From Arcobacter sp. (GTDB lineage Bacteria; Campylobacterota; Campylobacteria; Campylobacterales; Arcobacteraceae): a DNA stretch of 64,000 nucleotides. Position numbers and translations under genes: made by a program. Below, one piece after another: positions 50,968-61,888 of the stretch; within the stretch, counting starts at the first letter, position 1; each line of letters opens with the position of its first letter. The stretch is from the NCBI GenBank assembly GCA_002869535.1, contig PKUK01000001.1, forward strand, positions 124,001 to 188,000, given 5' to 3'. The notes beneath the pieces were generated by a model that did not search any database, was not told the origin of the DNA, and saw nothing but the letters and a program-made list of their open reading frames with translations.

Positions 50968-52092
50968 GTGAGTCAATTTCTAATATCTGATGATGTAAAA
51001 AATTTAAATGTAACAAATATAAAAGATAATCTATTTAGCTATAAATATGATATAAAAAGATTAAGTGCATATTTTGAGAATCCTACTGAAGAGTTAGAGC
51101 ACTTTTATAGTAGTTTTAAGGGTGAAGTTTATGAAAACATAATTTATGAACTTCTTTTAGAATATGCAAAAACTGCTTCTGAAATAAATAAGTTTATTTT
51201 AAAAGGTCCCCACCAAAAAAGAGATGTAAGTCAAAATAAGAGTGGACTTTTAATAGATAATAGTAATCAAATAGTTTATAAAGCCTCATACAAAGATATT
51301 AGTGAATTTGATGCACTCTTTTTTACAAAAAAAGAGATCTATTTTGTAGAGATGAGTACTTCTAAAAAGACTGCAAGTTTAAATAAAAGATTATTTAAAA
51401 AACAGGCTTTATTAAAAGTGCTTTTCCCTTATCTTGAAGTAAAAGCTTTGATTGTACTAACTAAAGGTTCAGTTGGATTAAACAACTTTCCTGATTATTG
51501 TACAATTTGGGTTACAAAAGATTTTGATGATGAGAATTTATTAAAAGAGTTAATCGCCAAAAAAAGAGAAAAAAAGATCACTTTTCCAAGTGAGAAAAAA
51601 GATGCAAAATATGTTGAAGCAAATACAATTCCCCACTCCAACTTTAAATACTTTCAAACACTAAAATGGATACTTTACACAGCAAGGTCAAATAAAAGAT
51701 TTAGTGTAGACCTAGGCTTTTTTAATAGTAGGGATTTAAACTTATATTTTGATATATATACTAAGCTTTATGTAGGTTTTATCAAAATAGATGATTTTAG
51801 AAAACTTGTAGAAGATTATAATTTTGAAGTTAAAGATGACAAAGTAATAGTAAGTATTGAAAAAATTAATCAAAAGACTTATGGAGTAGTTTATTACCCT
51901 AAAAATAAAAATGGTCAATTAAAAAGAGTAAAGATAGATGAAAAGGGTATTAGTATAAAAGATAAAGAAGCAGAAGGCTTTACAAATGCAGAGATTAAAT
52001 TCATGCTAAATGTTCTAGATGATAAGTTTATTCTTACTTTAAATGATATAAACCACATAAATAAAAACATATCTATTATAAAAACTCAATAA
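50968..52092 (+). CDS. Protein of unknown function (374 aa)
   Basis: Intact ORF from GTG; no family recognised. Confidence 0.6.
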   Translation: MSQFLISDDVKNLNVTNIKDNLFSYKYDIKRLSAYFENPTEELEHFYSSFKGEVYENIIYELLLEYAKTASEINKFILKGPHQKRDVSQNKSGLLIDNSNQIVYKASYKDISEFDALFFTKKEIYFVEMSTSKKTASLNKRLFKKQALLKVLFPYLEVKALIVLTKGSVGLNNFPDYCTIWVTKDFDDENLLKELIAKKREKKITFPSEKKDAKYVEANTIPHSNFKYFQTLKWILYTARSNKRFSVDLGFFNSRDLNLYFDIYTKLYVGFIKIDDFRKLVEDYNFEVKDDKVIVSIEKINQKTYGVVYYPKNKNGQLKRVKIDEKGISIKDKEAEGFTNAEIKFMLNVLDDKFILTLNDINHINKNISIIKTQ

Positions 52093-52093
52093 C

Positions 52094-52720
52094 TCACTTA
52101 TATCGAATACTTTTTTCTTTAGATTTTTTCATTTGAAATTCAACCATTTTATTAAATGGAGTTAAAAAATTATCAAGAGAGCTTTTATCTACATTTTCAA
52201 TATTTTGTTTATTTAATAGTTTTAAAATAACTAACGTAGATTCAATAGTTGATAAACAATAATCAGAAGGCTGTTTTTTAAACTCATAGGCAGAACTACT
52301 TTCGTAATTAAAACTAATTTTGGGTAATGAGTTTAGATTTGTACTTGATTTTAGTATCTTTTTAGAACAAGCCCATGTAGAATCAATGAGAAAAATCACT
52401 TGTTGTTTTTTATTTTCAATATAATTATTATTTAAATTTATAGAATCTTTACCTGGATAAAGAATAAAACAATTTTTATTTGAATCATTAATGATAGAAT
52501 TTATTTTATTATTTTGTGAAAAATCTATTCCTACAAAAATTTTACTATTTAAAAGTGATTGGTGGGTTATCTTTCCTGTATTATTTTTAGTTTTTTTATA
52601 CTCTTTTGGATGCATCAAAAAAATAAACTCTGTTTTTGTATTAAAAGGCTTTATAAAACTACATACACAACTCTTTTTTGCTCTATTACATTCGTAACAA
52701 TATTCTCTAATATTTTCCAT
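52094..52720 (-). CDS. DTW-domain protein (tRNA-uridine aminocarboxypropyltransferase-like)
   Basis: CYECNRAKKSCVCSFIKPFNTKTEFIFLMHPKEYKKTKNNTG; FLIDSTWACSKKIL. Confidence 0.85.
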   Translation of the reverse strand: MENIREYCYECNRAKKSCVCSFIKPFNTKTEFIFLMHPKEYKKTKNNTGKITHQSLLNSKIFVGIDFSQNNKINSIINDSNKNCFILYPGKDSINLNNNYIENKKQQVIFLIDSTWACSKKILKSSTNLNSLPKISFNYESSSAYEFKKQPSDYCLSTIESTLVILKLLNKQNIENVDKSSLDNFLTPFNKMVEFQMKKSKEKSIRYK

Positions 52721-52857
52721 TTCTTATTATATTGTAACTTTATTATAAAAGAATTAATAGAAATATAAGACTTTTATGATATACCACCATTATATTAAGC
52801 TAGTATTAAGAATTGTAAAGATAAGATTGTATTATTAAATAGTAATGGAGGTGTGTA

Positions 52858-53556
52858 ATGAATAGTATTAACAGTGTTCAAATGAGCTCATTAGCAGCTT
52901 ATAATTCTAATATTAATCAAAATATAGATAGTAATACTGATGCTAATATCAATAAAAACATACCAAAAGTTGAAAATAGTTCTGAAAATGATATAAATAA
53001 TCAAGCAGTGAATGTATCCATTTCGATGCAAAGCATGCAGATTTATGTACAAGTTAGAAGCTTAGAGTTTGTGCAAACAAATACAGAAGCCCAAGACATG
53101 TTACATAGTATCTTTAACAACAAAGAGGTTTTCCATTTTTTAGATGGTAGAGAAGCTGCTAATGGCCTAAATTTAAAAGATATAGGTTATACAGGAAAAC
53201 CAATTACACAATTAACTACAGATGAAGCTAAGGAATTAGTTTCAGATGAAGGTTTTTTTGGTGTAGAACAGACTTCAGAAAGAGTTTCAAATTTTGTGTT
53301 TGGTATTAGTAAAGATGATGTTGAGCTTTTAAAAGAATCAAGAAAAGGTCTTGTAAAAGGTTTTGAAGAAGCTGAAAAACTTTGGGGAGGAGAACTTCCT
53401 GAAATATCTTATTTGACACAAGAAAAAACTTTGGAAAAAGTAGATAAAAAAATCGCAGAACTATTAAATAAAGATAAAAAAGAAGAAGATGACTCTAGTG
53501 AGCTTGGCGATTCTCCAGCTGAAGCTTTAGAAGAAGAAGAGAAGAAAGAGAGCTAA
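52858..53556 (+). CDS. Protein of unknown function (232 aa)
   Basis: Intact ORF with good RBS; acidic C-terminus. Confidence 0.6.
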   Translation: MNSINSVQMSSLAAYNSNINQNIDSNTDANINKNIPKVENSSENDINNQAVNVSISMQSMQIYVQVRSLEFVQTNTEAQDMLHSIFNNKEVFHFLDGREAANGLNLKDIGYTGKPITQLTTDEAKELVSDEGFFGVEQTSERVSNFVFGISKDDVELLKESRKGLVKGFEEAEKLWGGELPEISYLTQEKTLEKVDKKIAELLNKDKKEEDDSSELGDSPAEALEEEEKKES

Positions 53557-53578
53557 ATTAAATTAGCTCTTTTTTTTT
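53549..53578. terminator. Bidirectional terminator between convergent genes
   Basis: AGAGCTAA-attaaa-TTAGCTCT followed by TTTTTTTT. Confidence 0.8.
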
Positions 53579-54614
53579 CTCTCTCTTTTCTCTTGTTTTT
53601 CATTTTTGTAAGAGCAAGTTTTCTCATATCAGCAATTGTGTCTGACTCATCCATAATTTCTAATCCAAGTAGTGTTTCTATACAATCTTCAAGTGTAACT
53701 ATACCTTCTGTTTGGTCATAATTATCAAGTACCACAAACATATGTTCTCTTTTTTTGATAAATGTATTTAAAACTTTTGAAACGGGAATATTCTCATTTA
53801 ATGCAAATACAGGCGTCATAATAGTATCTATTGTAACTTCACTATCTTTAATGGCTTGTTTAAATAGCTTTTTAGTAAGAACTACTCCTACCATATTATC
53901 TATTGTACCATCATATATTGGAACTCTTGAAAATTTATAAGTTCTTTTGTCGTCTAAAATATCTTTGATTTTTGTATTTTTTTCAATTGCATACATAACT
54001 GACCGTGGTGTTAAAATTTCTTTAATTTTTATACTATGTATTGTAAGTGTATTTTCAATAATATCAGATTCTAAATCTCCAATAATACCTTCTTCTTCAC
54101 TTAATAGTGTTGAGTGAATTAACTCTTCTCTTGAAATTGAATCACTTGAAAAACTACCATTTGAAATCTTTTTTGTTACAAATTGAGTAATCAATATAAT
54201 TGGATAAGTTATAACAATAAAAAACCTAATAATAATTGCTGCAAGTGGCGCTAATTGTTTCCAATAAACTGCTCCAATCGTTTTAGGAATTATTTCTGCA
54301 ACAAAAAGTATCATAAATGTTAGAAAAATTGAAACAACAATAATTAATGTTGAATCACCTTCAAATACTGACTCTGCCTGAACCCCAATAGCTGTTGCAC
54401 CAAGTGTATTTGCAATAGTATTTAAGATTAAAATTGATGCTATTGATTTATCTATATCTTGTTTTAAGGTTTTTAAAAGTTTTCCAGCAGTTGGATTGTC
54501 TTTTTCTATGACAGAAATATAAGAAACATTTGTAGAAAGTAGAATTGACTCTAGAATCGAGCACAAAAACGAAACACCGATAACTATAACAAATAGAAAT
54601 ATTAGTAATTCCAT
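53553..54614 (-). CDS. CNNM/CorC-type hemolysin-family protein (DUF21 + CBS)
   Basis: Same architecture and motifs as 34456-35514 (EIIPKTIGAVYWK, PRSVMYAI, VTLEDCIETLLGLEI). Confidence 0.9.
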   Translation of the reverse strand: MELLIFLFVIVIGVSFLCSILESILLSTNVSYISVIEKDNPTAGKLLKTLKQDIDKSIASILILNTIANTLGATAIGVQAESVFEGDSTLIIVVSIFLTFMILFVAEIIPKTIGAVYWKQLAPLAAIIIRFFIVITYPIILITQFVTKKISNGSFSSDSISREELIHSTLLSEEEGIIGDLESDIIENTLTIHSIKIKEILTPRSVMYAIEKNTKIKDILDDKRTYKFSRVPIYDGTIDNMVGVVLTKKLFKQAIKDSEVTIDTIMTPVFALNENIPVSKVLNTFIKKREHMFVVLDNYDQTEGIVTLEDCIETLLGLEIMDESDTIADMRKLALTKMKNKRKEREKKRANLI

Positions 54615-54803
54615 ATAATCCTACTCGTGTGTAAATTTAAGTTATTCCTCTGGGAAGTATCTTCCAAGATATTGCTCCTTTTTAATATAATTAACTTCGT
54701 ATGATACCAAATTTTTTTTAAAAATAGTATATATTTGACAAAAATATCTAAAAAGATGTATAATAATGAATAAAGATATAAATCAATTTAAAAGGAGGTT
54801 ATC

Positions 54804-55163
54804 ATGGAATTTGGTCCTATACCACAATTGAATGAATTTCAGATGAATAGCGCTAGAGTGCGTGAAATTGTCAATGAAATCGATCCTAGCAAAAAAATTG
54901 ATAATGATGCGAAACCTAAAGAGGTTTTAGAAGTACACAAAGAAAAAGTCAATGAACTTAAGCCTAAAGAAGAAGTTTCAAAAGGTGATTTTTCAACTTA
55001 TAATGAAGTTACCTTAACTAATTTAAGTTTTGGTTACAACGCAGAATCAAAAGATTTTTTTGTTAAAGTGCAAAGGGGAGATTTTGAAGCTCAATATCCA
55101 ACTGATGAGATGATGAGATTAAAAGCGCTAATGTTAAGTGCAAATGAAAATGAAGCTAGCTAG
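54804..55163 (+). CDS. FlaG-like/unknown small protein
   Basis: C-terminal LSFGYNAESKDFFVKVQRGDFEAQYPTDEMMRLKALM weakly resembles FlaG. Confidence 0.5.
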   Translation: MEFGPIPQLNEFQMNSARVREIVNEIDPSKKIDNDAKPKEVLEVHKEKVNELKPKEEVSKGDFSTYNEVTLTNLSFGYNAESKDFFVKVQRGDFEAQYPTDEMMRLKALMLSANENEAS

Positions 55164-55461
55164 TTAAAGAGCTGTTTTTTAACTCTAATAATCTACTAGC
55201 TTCATAATATTTTTCATTACTATCTAATTTTTCTAAAAGATGATTATATTTTTTAAATACTTTCCAAACTTTTTCATAAGCTTCATGTCTATTCTTTCTA
55301 AAAAGAGCTAATGCTGTAGCTCCATTTATAAGTCCTTGAATAGCTTTAGCTTTACTTTTTTCTTCTATTTTTTTATAGTATCTCCACTCATCTTCTAAAA
55401 GTTCGTGTGCTTCTACAAATCTTTCCTCTTCAAGGGCTGATATAAACTCTTCTATACTCAA
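55156..55461 (-). CDS. DUF309-family protein
   Basis: [20 protein letters not shown]...[20 protein letters not shown]. Confidence 0.8.
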   Translation of the reverse strand: MSIEEFISALEEERFVEAHELLEDEWRYYKKIEEKSKAKAIQGLINGATALALFRKNRHEAYEKVWKVFKKYNHLLEKLDSNEKYYEASRLLELKNSSLTS

Positions 55462-58271
55462 GAGTTAAGTTCTTTATCTAAATAATATCCAGTGTATGAA
55501 CCTGATTTTTTATGATTTGATGCAATTTGTTCAGGAGTACCTATATCAACTATTTGTCCACCTTTACTTCCACCTTCTGGTCCCATATCTATAACCCAAT
55601 CAGAATTTTTGATAATATCTAGATTGTGTTCGATTACAAGTACGGAGTTTCCTAAGTCAACAAGATGGTGTAATACTTTTGTCAATCTATCAACATCTGC
55701 AAAATGTAGCCCAGTTGTAGGTTCATCGAGTATATAAAGAGTATTTCCAGTATCTTTTTTACTTAACTCTTTACTTAGTTTTATTCTTTGTGCTTCTCCA
55801 CCTGAAAGTGTAACTGCATTTTGTCCTAGAGTAATATATCCTAATCCTACATTTTGTAAGGTCTCTAGTTTTGCAAATATTTTAGGAACTTTTGCAAAAA
55901 ATTGTATAGCTTCATCAACACTCATATTTAGTACATCAGAAATTGATTTTCCTTTATATAGAATTTCTAAGGTTTGAGCATTGTATCTTTTTCCATAACA
56001 CTCATCACATTTAACCATAATATCTGGTAAGAAGTGCATTTCGATTTTTATTTCACCTTCACCTTGACACTTCTCACATCTTCCACCTTTTACATTAAAA
56101 GAGAATCTTCCTATTTGATAACCTCTAAGTTGTGCCTCTTTTGTTTTAGAAAATAGTGTTCTTATTTCATCCATTAGCCCTGTATAAGTTGCAGGATTAC
56201 TTCTTGGGGTTCTTCCTATTGGAGATTGGTCAAGGTATATAACTTTATCAAGGTCTTCAAGCCCTTCAATAGTTACACCATCTACTTTATTTACTTTTCT
56301 TGCATGATTTAATAGCTCTTTTGCAACTGGAAGAAGAGTTTGTAAAATAAGTGAAGATTTACCACTTCCACTTACTCCTGTGATTTAACATAGGTTTTTT
56401 AGTGGGATTTGTACATCTAGGTTTTTTATATTATTTATTGTTACATTTTTTATCTCAATAAATTTCTCTTGGGGTCTATTATGTACATAATCAATTTTTT
56501 TCTTTCCAGTTATATATTGAGCTGTTAGGGTTTTTGCTTTCATCATCTGTTTTAATGTTCCTGCAAATACTATCTCTCCACCATATTTCCCTGCATTTGG
56601 ACCAATATCAACTATATAGTCAGCTGCTTCTATTGTCTCTTTATCATGCTCAACTACTATTACAGTATTTCCTTTTTCTTGTAGGGCACGAAGTGTTTTA
56701 ATTAGTTTATTTGTATCTCTTTCATGAAGTCCAATAGATGGCTCATCTAATACATACATAACTCCTGTAAGACCTGAACCTATTTGTGATGCAACTCTAA
56801 TTCTTTGTGCTTCTCCCCCACTAATTGTTCTAGCATCTCTTCCTAAAGTTATATATCCTAGTCCCACATCATTTAAAAAGAAAATTCTCTCTTTTATCTC
56901 TTTTAATATAGGTGCTGAAATCATTTGTGATTGATTTGAAAAGTATTTGAAGTTTTTATCATCATGGAAAAATTTATATGCATCTTCTATTGGTAAAGTA
57001 ATGATTTCTGAAATTGTTTTATTGGCAACTTTTACTGCTTGAGAAGAGGGTTTAAGTCTATTTCCACCACAATCACTACAAGACTTTTCAGTCATATATT
57101 CACCTAAATCTTTTTCATCTTTTATCATGTCATAGGCAATTTTAACTATACCTTCCCATTTTCTTGTAAGGGTATGTCTTTTCCAAGTAAATACAGCATC
57201 TTCAATACCACCATGAAGAATTGATTTTTTTTGATGTTCCTCTAAAGTATCAAAAGCAACTGAAGTATCAATACCTGCTGCTTCACAATGAGCTTTAAGC
57301 ATCTTAAAATAATACCCTTTGTTAAATCCATAGATAACTCTAATAGCTCCTTCGTCAATACTAAGACTTTCATTGATTACTTTTTTCATATCTAAAGCAT
57401 ATCTAATACCTAAGCCATCACATGAAGTACAAGCACCTTTTGGAGAGTTAAAAGAAAAAGTTAAGGGTTCAAGTGGTTCAAAAGAGATTTTACAATCAAA
57501 ACAAGCCATATGTTCAGAGTAGTGATTATGTTTTTCAACTCCTACTTCTTCATGATTCATAATCTCTATTTCAAGTTCTCCAAAACTCTCTTTTAAACCT
57601 TTCTCAACATCTTGGGCAATTCTATCTTTGTTTTCTTCTTTTACAACAACTCTATCAATTACTACTTTGATAGTATGCATTTTATTTTTTTCTAACTCTA
57701 CTTCTTCATCAAGTCTAACCATAACTCCATCAATCATAGCTCTTACATAACCTTTACCTCTAAGACTCTCTAAAAGGTCAGCAAAAGAACCTTTTTTTCT
57801 ATTTATCAAAGGTGCAAGTATTACTATCTTTGAATTTTCTGGCAAGTTTAAAACTTGTTCTATTACATCAGAAGCACTCATTTTAGAAATAGGTTTATTA
57901 CATTTGTGACAGTGTTGTGTTCCAACTCTTGCATATAAAAGTCTAAAGTAATCATAAACTTCAGTAATAGTTCCAACCGTTGATCTTGGATTCTTAGAAG
58001 TTGTTTTTTGGTCAATTGCAATTGCAGGAGTTAATCCTTCAATTCTTTCAACATCAGGTTTTCCTACTTTATCTAAGAATTGTCTAGCATATGCAGAAAG
58101 AGACTCTATATATCTTCTTTGGCCTTCCGCATAAAGTGTATCAAAAGCTAATGTTGATTTACCACTTCCTGAAAGTCCCGTAAAAACTATAAGTTTGTTT
58201 TTTGGTATTTCTAAATTAATATTTTTTAAGTTGTTTTCTTTTGCATTATATATTTTTATCGAATCTGTCAT
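55458..58271 (-). pseudogene. uvrA: Excinuclease ABC subunit A, split by in-frame TAA
   Basis: 58271-56385 encodes MTDSIKIYN...(GLSGSGKSTLAFDTLYAEGQRRY)...IPLKNLC*; the same frame continues [30 protein letters not shown]...[30 protein letters not shown]...[18 protein letters not shown] is at 56387-56385. Confidence 0.93.
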
Positions 58272-58314
58272 TATTATTTATCCATTTTTGTAAATTAGTT
58301 ATATTAAAAAGCTA

Positions 58315-59847
58315 TTATAGTTGAAGCTTAATAATAAATTTTGAACCTGTGTATCTTTTTTTATTATATTCAAAGGTTACTTTTTCTACTTTAATATCAC
58401 CTTCTAAGTGTTTTTGAACTATCTCTTGAACCATAAAAAGACCAATCCCTGTTCCATCACTTTTATATTTTGTTGTGAAGTATGGTTCGAAGATTCTATC
58501 TATAATTTCATCTTTAATACCTTTTGCATTATCTTTAATTTCTATATTTAAAAAATTATCTTTTTTATAACAATCTATAAAGATATATTTTTTATCAAAC
58601 TCTTTTTCCTCAAAATTCTCATAAGCATCGATAGCATTATTTAAAATATTTAAAATAACATGAATAAGCTCATTTTCTAGTGATGTTATTTCTATATTAT
58701 CTATATTTTTGATTAGTTTTATATTTTTACTTTTAAGTTGGGCTGATATTAACTTTAGTGCTTTTTCAAATGGATCTTTTATTTTAAAAACATTTTTTTC
58801 TTTTGTTTGCTTAAAAAAGTTTCTAAAATCATCAATAGTATTTGAAAGATGGTTTGATGTATCAACAATTACATCTATAAAATTTATTAGGTTTTCATCA
58901 CTTAAAGTTCCAAACTCTTTTTGTACTTTAATTCCACTAGCTGACGTTGTTATTGCTGATAAGGGTTGTCTCCATTGATGCGCAATATTTTCAATCATTT
59001 CACCCATGGCTTCCATTTTTGACTTATGATACAAAAGTCTATCTTTCTCTTTTTTCTCTTCTTCAAGAGTTGTTATATCCGTAATATCAATTACAACACC
59101 AATAAGTCCTAAAACATCTCCCTTTATATCAAAATATGCAGACTTGTAAAATACAACATTGAATCTTTTATCTAAATCTTTATTATAAACTTCTGCTTGA
59201 TATACTTGTGGGTTTTCTTCTAGATTAAATACTTTTTCATCTTGTTCATGGTAAAGTTTTGCAATATCAGATGGAGCAATATCAAAAACAGATTTGCCTA
59301 TAATTGTATCCGCTTTTATACCAGTTAAATTTTCCCATGCTTTATTACAACCTAAATATTTACCTTTTTTGTCTTTATAAAAAATAGAAGTAGGGTTTTT
59401 ATCAAGTAGAGTATTTAAAAATATTTTTTGATTTTCTAGCTTATGTATATTTAATTCTATCTCATTTTTTAGTTTTTGTTCTTTTTGAAGTTTCTCTGTA
59501 ACATCTCTTGATATACAAATCATATAATCTATATCATCTTCACTATAGTGTTGTATATTTGATTCAAGGATAAACTTTTTTTTACTTTTTGAATAAAAGT
59601 TTGAATAAGTTGTTATCTTATCATGAATTAAAATTTCATTTAAACAATCTTTATCATCAATTGCTTCTCTTATATCATCTATAGCTAAAGTAGATAGCTC
59701 TTTCATTGTATATTCTAAAGTATCCAAAAATTTTTGATTTGCATATATAATATTTGATTCTTTCATATTATATATTGCAATTAAATCATTTGCATGATTT
59801 ATAAGGTTAAAAAATAGTTTTGAACTAATCAATTGATTTTCTGTCAA
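58315..59847 (-). CDS. PAS-domain sensor histidine kinase
   Basis: Two PAS regions, ENIAHQWRQPLSAITTSAS, NILNNAIDAYE, GTGIGLFMVQ. Confidence 0.92.
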   Translation of the reverse strand: MTENQLISSKLFFNLINHANDLIAIYNMKESNIIYANQKFLDTLEYTMKELSTLAIDDIREAIDDKDCLNEILIHDKITTYSNFYSKSKKKFILESNIQHYSEDDIDYMICISRDVTEKLQKEQKLKNEIELNIHKLENQKIFLNTLLDKNPTSIFYKDKKGKYLGCNKAWENLTGIKADTIIGKSVFDIAPSDIAKLYHEQDEKVFNLEENPQVYQAEVYNKDLDKRFNVVFYKSAYFDIKGDVLGLIGVVIDITDITTLEEEKKEKDRLLYHKSKMEAMGEMIENIAHQWRQPLSAITTSASGIKVQKEFGTLSDENLINFIDVIVDTSNHLSNTIDDFRNFFKQTKEKNVFKIKDPFEKALKLISAQLKSKNIKLIKNIDNIEITSLENELIHVILNILNNAIDAYENFEEKEFDKKYIFIDCYKKDNFLNIEIKDNAKGIKDEIIDRIFEPYFTTKYKSDGTGIGLFMVQEIVQKHLEGDIKVEKVTFEYNKKRYTGSKFIIKLQL

Positions 59848-61789
59848 AATCTTCTCTTTCTAAATGTATAGTTTGAGTAGGGAAAGCAAATGAACAAGAG
59901 TTTTTCTCTACTAATTGTGAAATTCTTACAATTACATCTTGTTTTGTCTCTAACCAGTCTTCCCAAACAGGGCTTCTACTAAAGCAATAAACTAAAATAT
60001 TTATAGAACTATTTGCATATTCATCAATATAGACTAAAATATTGTTTTTAACACCTATTAAATCTTCTTTTTTTAATAAATATGGTTTTTTATCAATACT
60101 TGCTGATTTTGATGAGGCAATTGAGTCATGTTCTTGTAACATCTCTCTAATATCATTTACTAAGTTTTCAATATCACTCATTTTACTATTATATGTTATA
60201 CCTATAGACATATTTATTCTTCTACCTATAATTCTTTTTGACCAGTTTAAAATAGGTATATTTGCCAATTGAGCATTTGGAATAGTAATCATTGCATTTG
60301 CAAAGGTTCTAATTCTAGTAGTTCTCATTCTAATATCAACTACAGTTCCTTCTACATTTCCAGCTTCTATCCAATCTCCTTGTGAAAATGAATTATCTGT
60401 AATAATATTTAATGAACCAAAAAAGTTAGATAGGGTATCTTTTGCTGCAAGTGCAACAGCTATACCACCAATACCAAGTGAAGCTATGATGGCTTTTATA
60501 TCAAATCCTAATTGAACCAATAAAAATAGTGCTATAAATATTAGAATTATAATTTTTAAAATTCTTAGAATAAAGTCAACCATCTCTTTTCTCATATTTG
60601 GATAGTCACTAAATATTTTATCCGAAGATAGATTTATGTAGTTTGTTAAAATTCTATAAAACATATAAGAAGATAGTGCTAAATACACAGTGTTGAACCA
60701 GGGTATTAAGTGGTTAACTTTAGCGGCATCATCTAGGAGTAGAAAAAGTGATAATTGAAGTGAAAAAACATAAATAATTAAAGATAAATTAAATCTAAAA
60801 CTAGAAGGAATAATCTCTATAATAGAGGTATTTAAAGCTTTTATATTTTTTGATAGTTTATGATTAAATAGTTCAGCTAAATATGGGAGTATCTTTCTAT
60901 TAACAAGCATAAAAAGTACAAATATAGAAAGAAGAATTACTACTTTTCCTACAGAAATATGGAAATAGTAATTAAAAGTTTCAGAAATATTTTTAATATA
61001 TTTATTTGAATCTATTGTTTTTATAATATATTTTAAACTTAGTTCATCAAGTATAAAATTACTTGGTCTAAAATCACTAATATTAGAGTTTAAATAGTTG
61101 TATACAAGTAGATCAGCATTTATTTGTGTTCGCAATGACTCAAAGGCATTATTAAACTCAAGAGTAAGAGGGTCTTTTTGTGTAGATATTTGATTATATG
61201 TTTTTTCAAAAAGTCTTAAATCTATTCTATTTAATTCTTCAATTTTACCTTCAAGTAGTGAGATAAAATACTTTTTATCTTTAAAAGAGTTTTTACCATC
61301 AATTATTGAGTTTATTGTTTTAGCAAACATCTTTTCGTTTTCTAAAAATGATATTTTTAAAAGGTCTCTTGAGACAGCTAAGTTATTGTCATATTTAGAG
61401 TTGACATTTATTTTGCTATTTAAAAATTTTATCTTTTTTTGATACGTCTTTTCATCAAAAGGGTAGGGCACTTCATTATTTATGTTATTAATGATTTTTC
61501 CCATTTCATCATCAATTATTTCAATTTGTTTATCTGCATCTATGTTTTTGTCTTTAATGAGTTTTATGATAAAACCTAAGTCATAGGCACTTATTTCTTC
61601 ACTTCTTGTATTTAAGTCTGTTTCTTCAGTAACTTTATTTGCAGTATCACTATTATTAGTAGGTTGATTATTCTTATTTATTGAATTATTAACTACTAAG
61701 GCATTTCCAAAGAGATTTATTGATAGTAATAAAAGTATAAAAAATTTGAATAAAGTATTAGTAAAATTGTATCTTTTTCTATTGTTCAT
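59825..61789 (-). CDS. MscS-family mechanosensitive ion channel
   Basis: GIGGIAVALAAKDTLSNFFGSLNIITDNSFSQGDWIEAGNVEGTVVDIRMRTTRIRT. Confidence 0.93.
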   Translation of the reverse strand: MNNRKRYNFTNTLFKFFILLLLSINLFGNALVVNNSINKNNQPTNNSDTANKVTEETDLNTRSEEISAYDLGFIIKLIKDKNIDADKQIEIIDDEMGKIINNINNEVPYPFDEKTYQKKIKFLNSKINVNSKYDNNLAVSRDLLKISFLENEKMFAKTINSIIDGKNSFKDKKYFISLLEGKIEELNRIDLRLFEKTYNQISTQKDPLTLEFNNAFESLRTQINADLLVYNYLNSNISDFRPSNFILDELSLKYIIKTIDSNKYIKNISETFNYYFHISVGKVVILLSIFVLFMLVNRKILPYLAELFNHKLSKNIKALNTSIIEIIPSSFRFNLSLIIYVFSLQLSLFLLLDDAAKVNHLIPWFNTVYLALSSYMFYRILTNYINLSSDKIFSDYPNMRKEMVDFILRILKIIILIFIALFLLVQLGFDIKAIIASLGIGGIAVALAAKDTLSNFFGSLNIITDNSFSQGDWIEAGNVEGTVVDIRMRTTRIRTFANAMITIPNAQLANIPILNWSKRIIGRRINMSIGITYNSKMSDIENLVNDIREMLQEHDSIASSKSASIDKKPYLLKKEDLIGVKNNILVYIDEYANSSINILVYCFSRSPVWEDWLETKQDVIVRISQLVEKNSCSFAFPTQTIHLEREDFDRKSID

Positions 61790-61888
61790 GAGATTCCCGT
61801 TTAAAAAAATAAAGTATATATTGTACCATAATTAAATATTAAAGAAGCATTTGGTATTTTACATATTAATAATTATAAGGTTAGTATA

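Noticed and set aside
197-58271. Genetic code reassignment of UAA/UAG
   Set aside because: Ordinary genes in the window end in TAA, TAG and TGA without coding-like extension, so a global recode does not fit. Local suppression remains possible.
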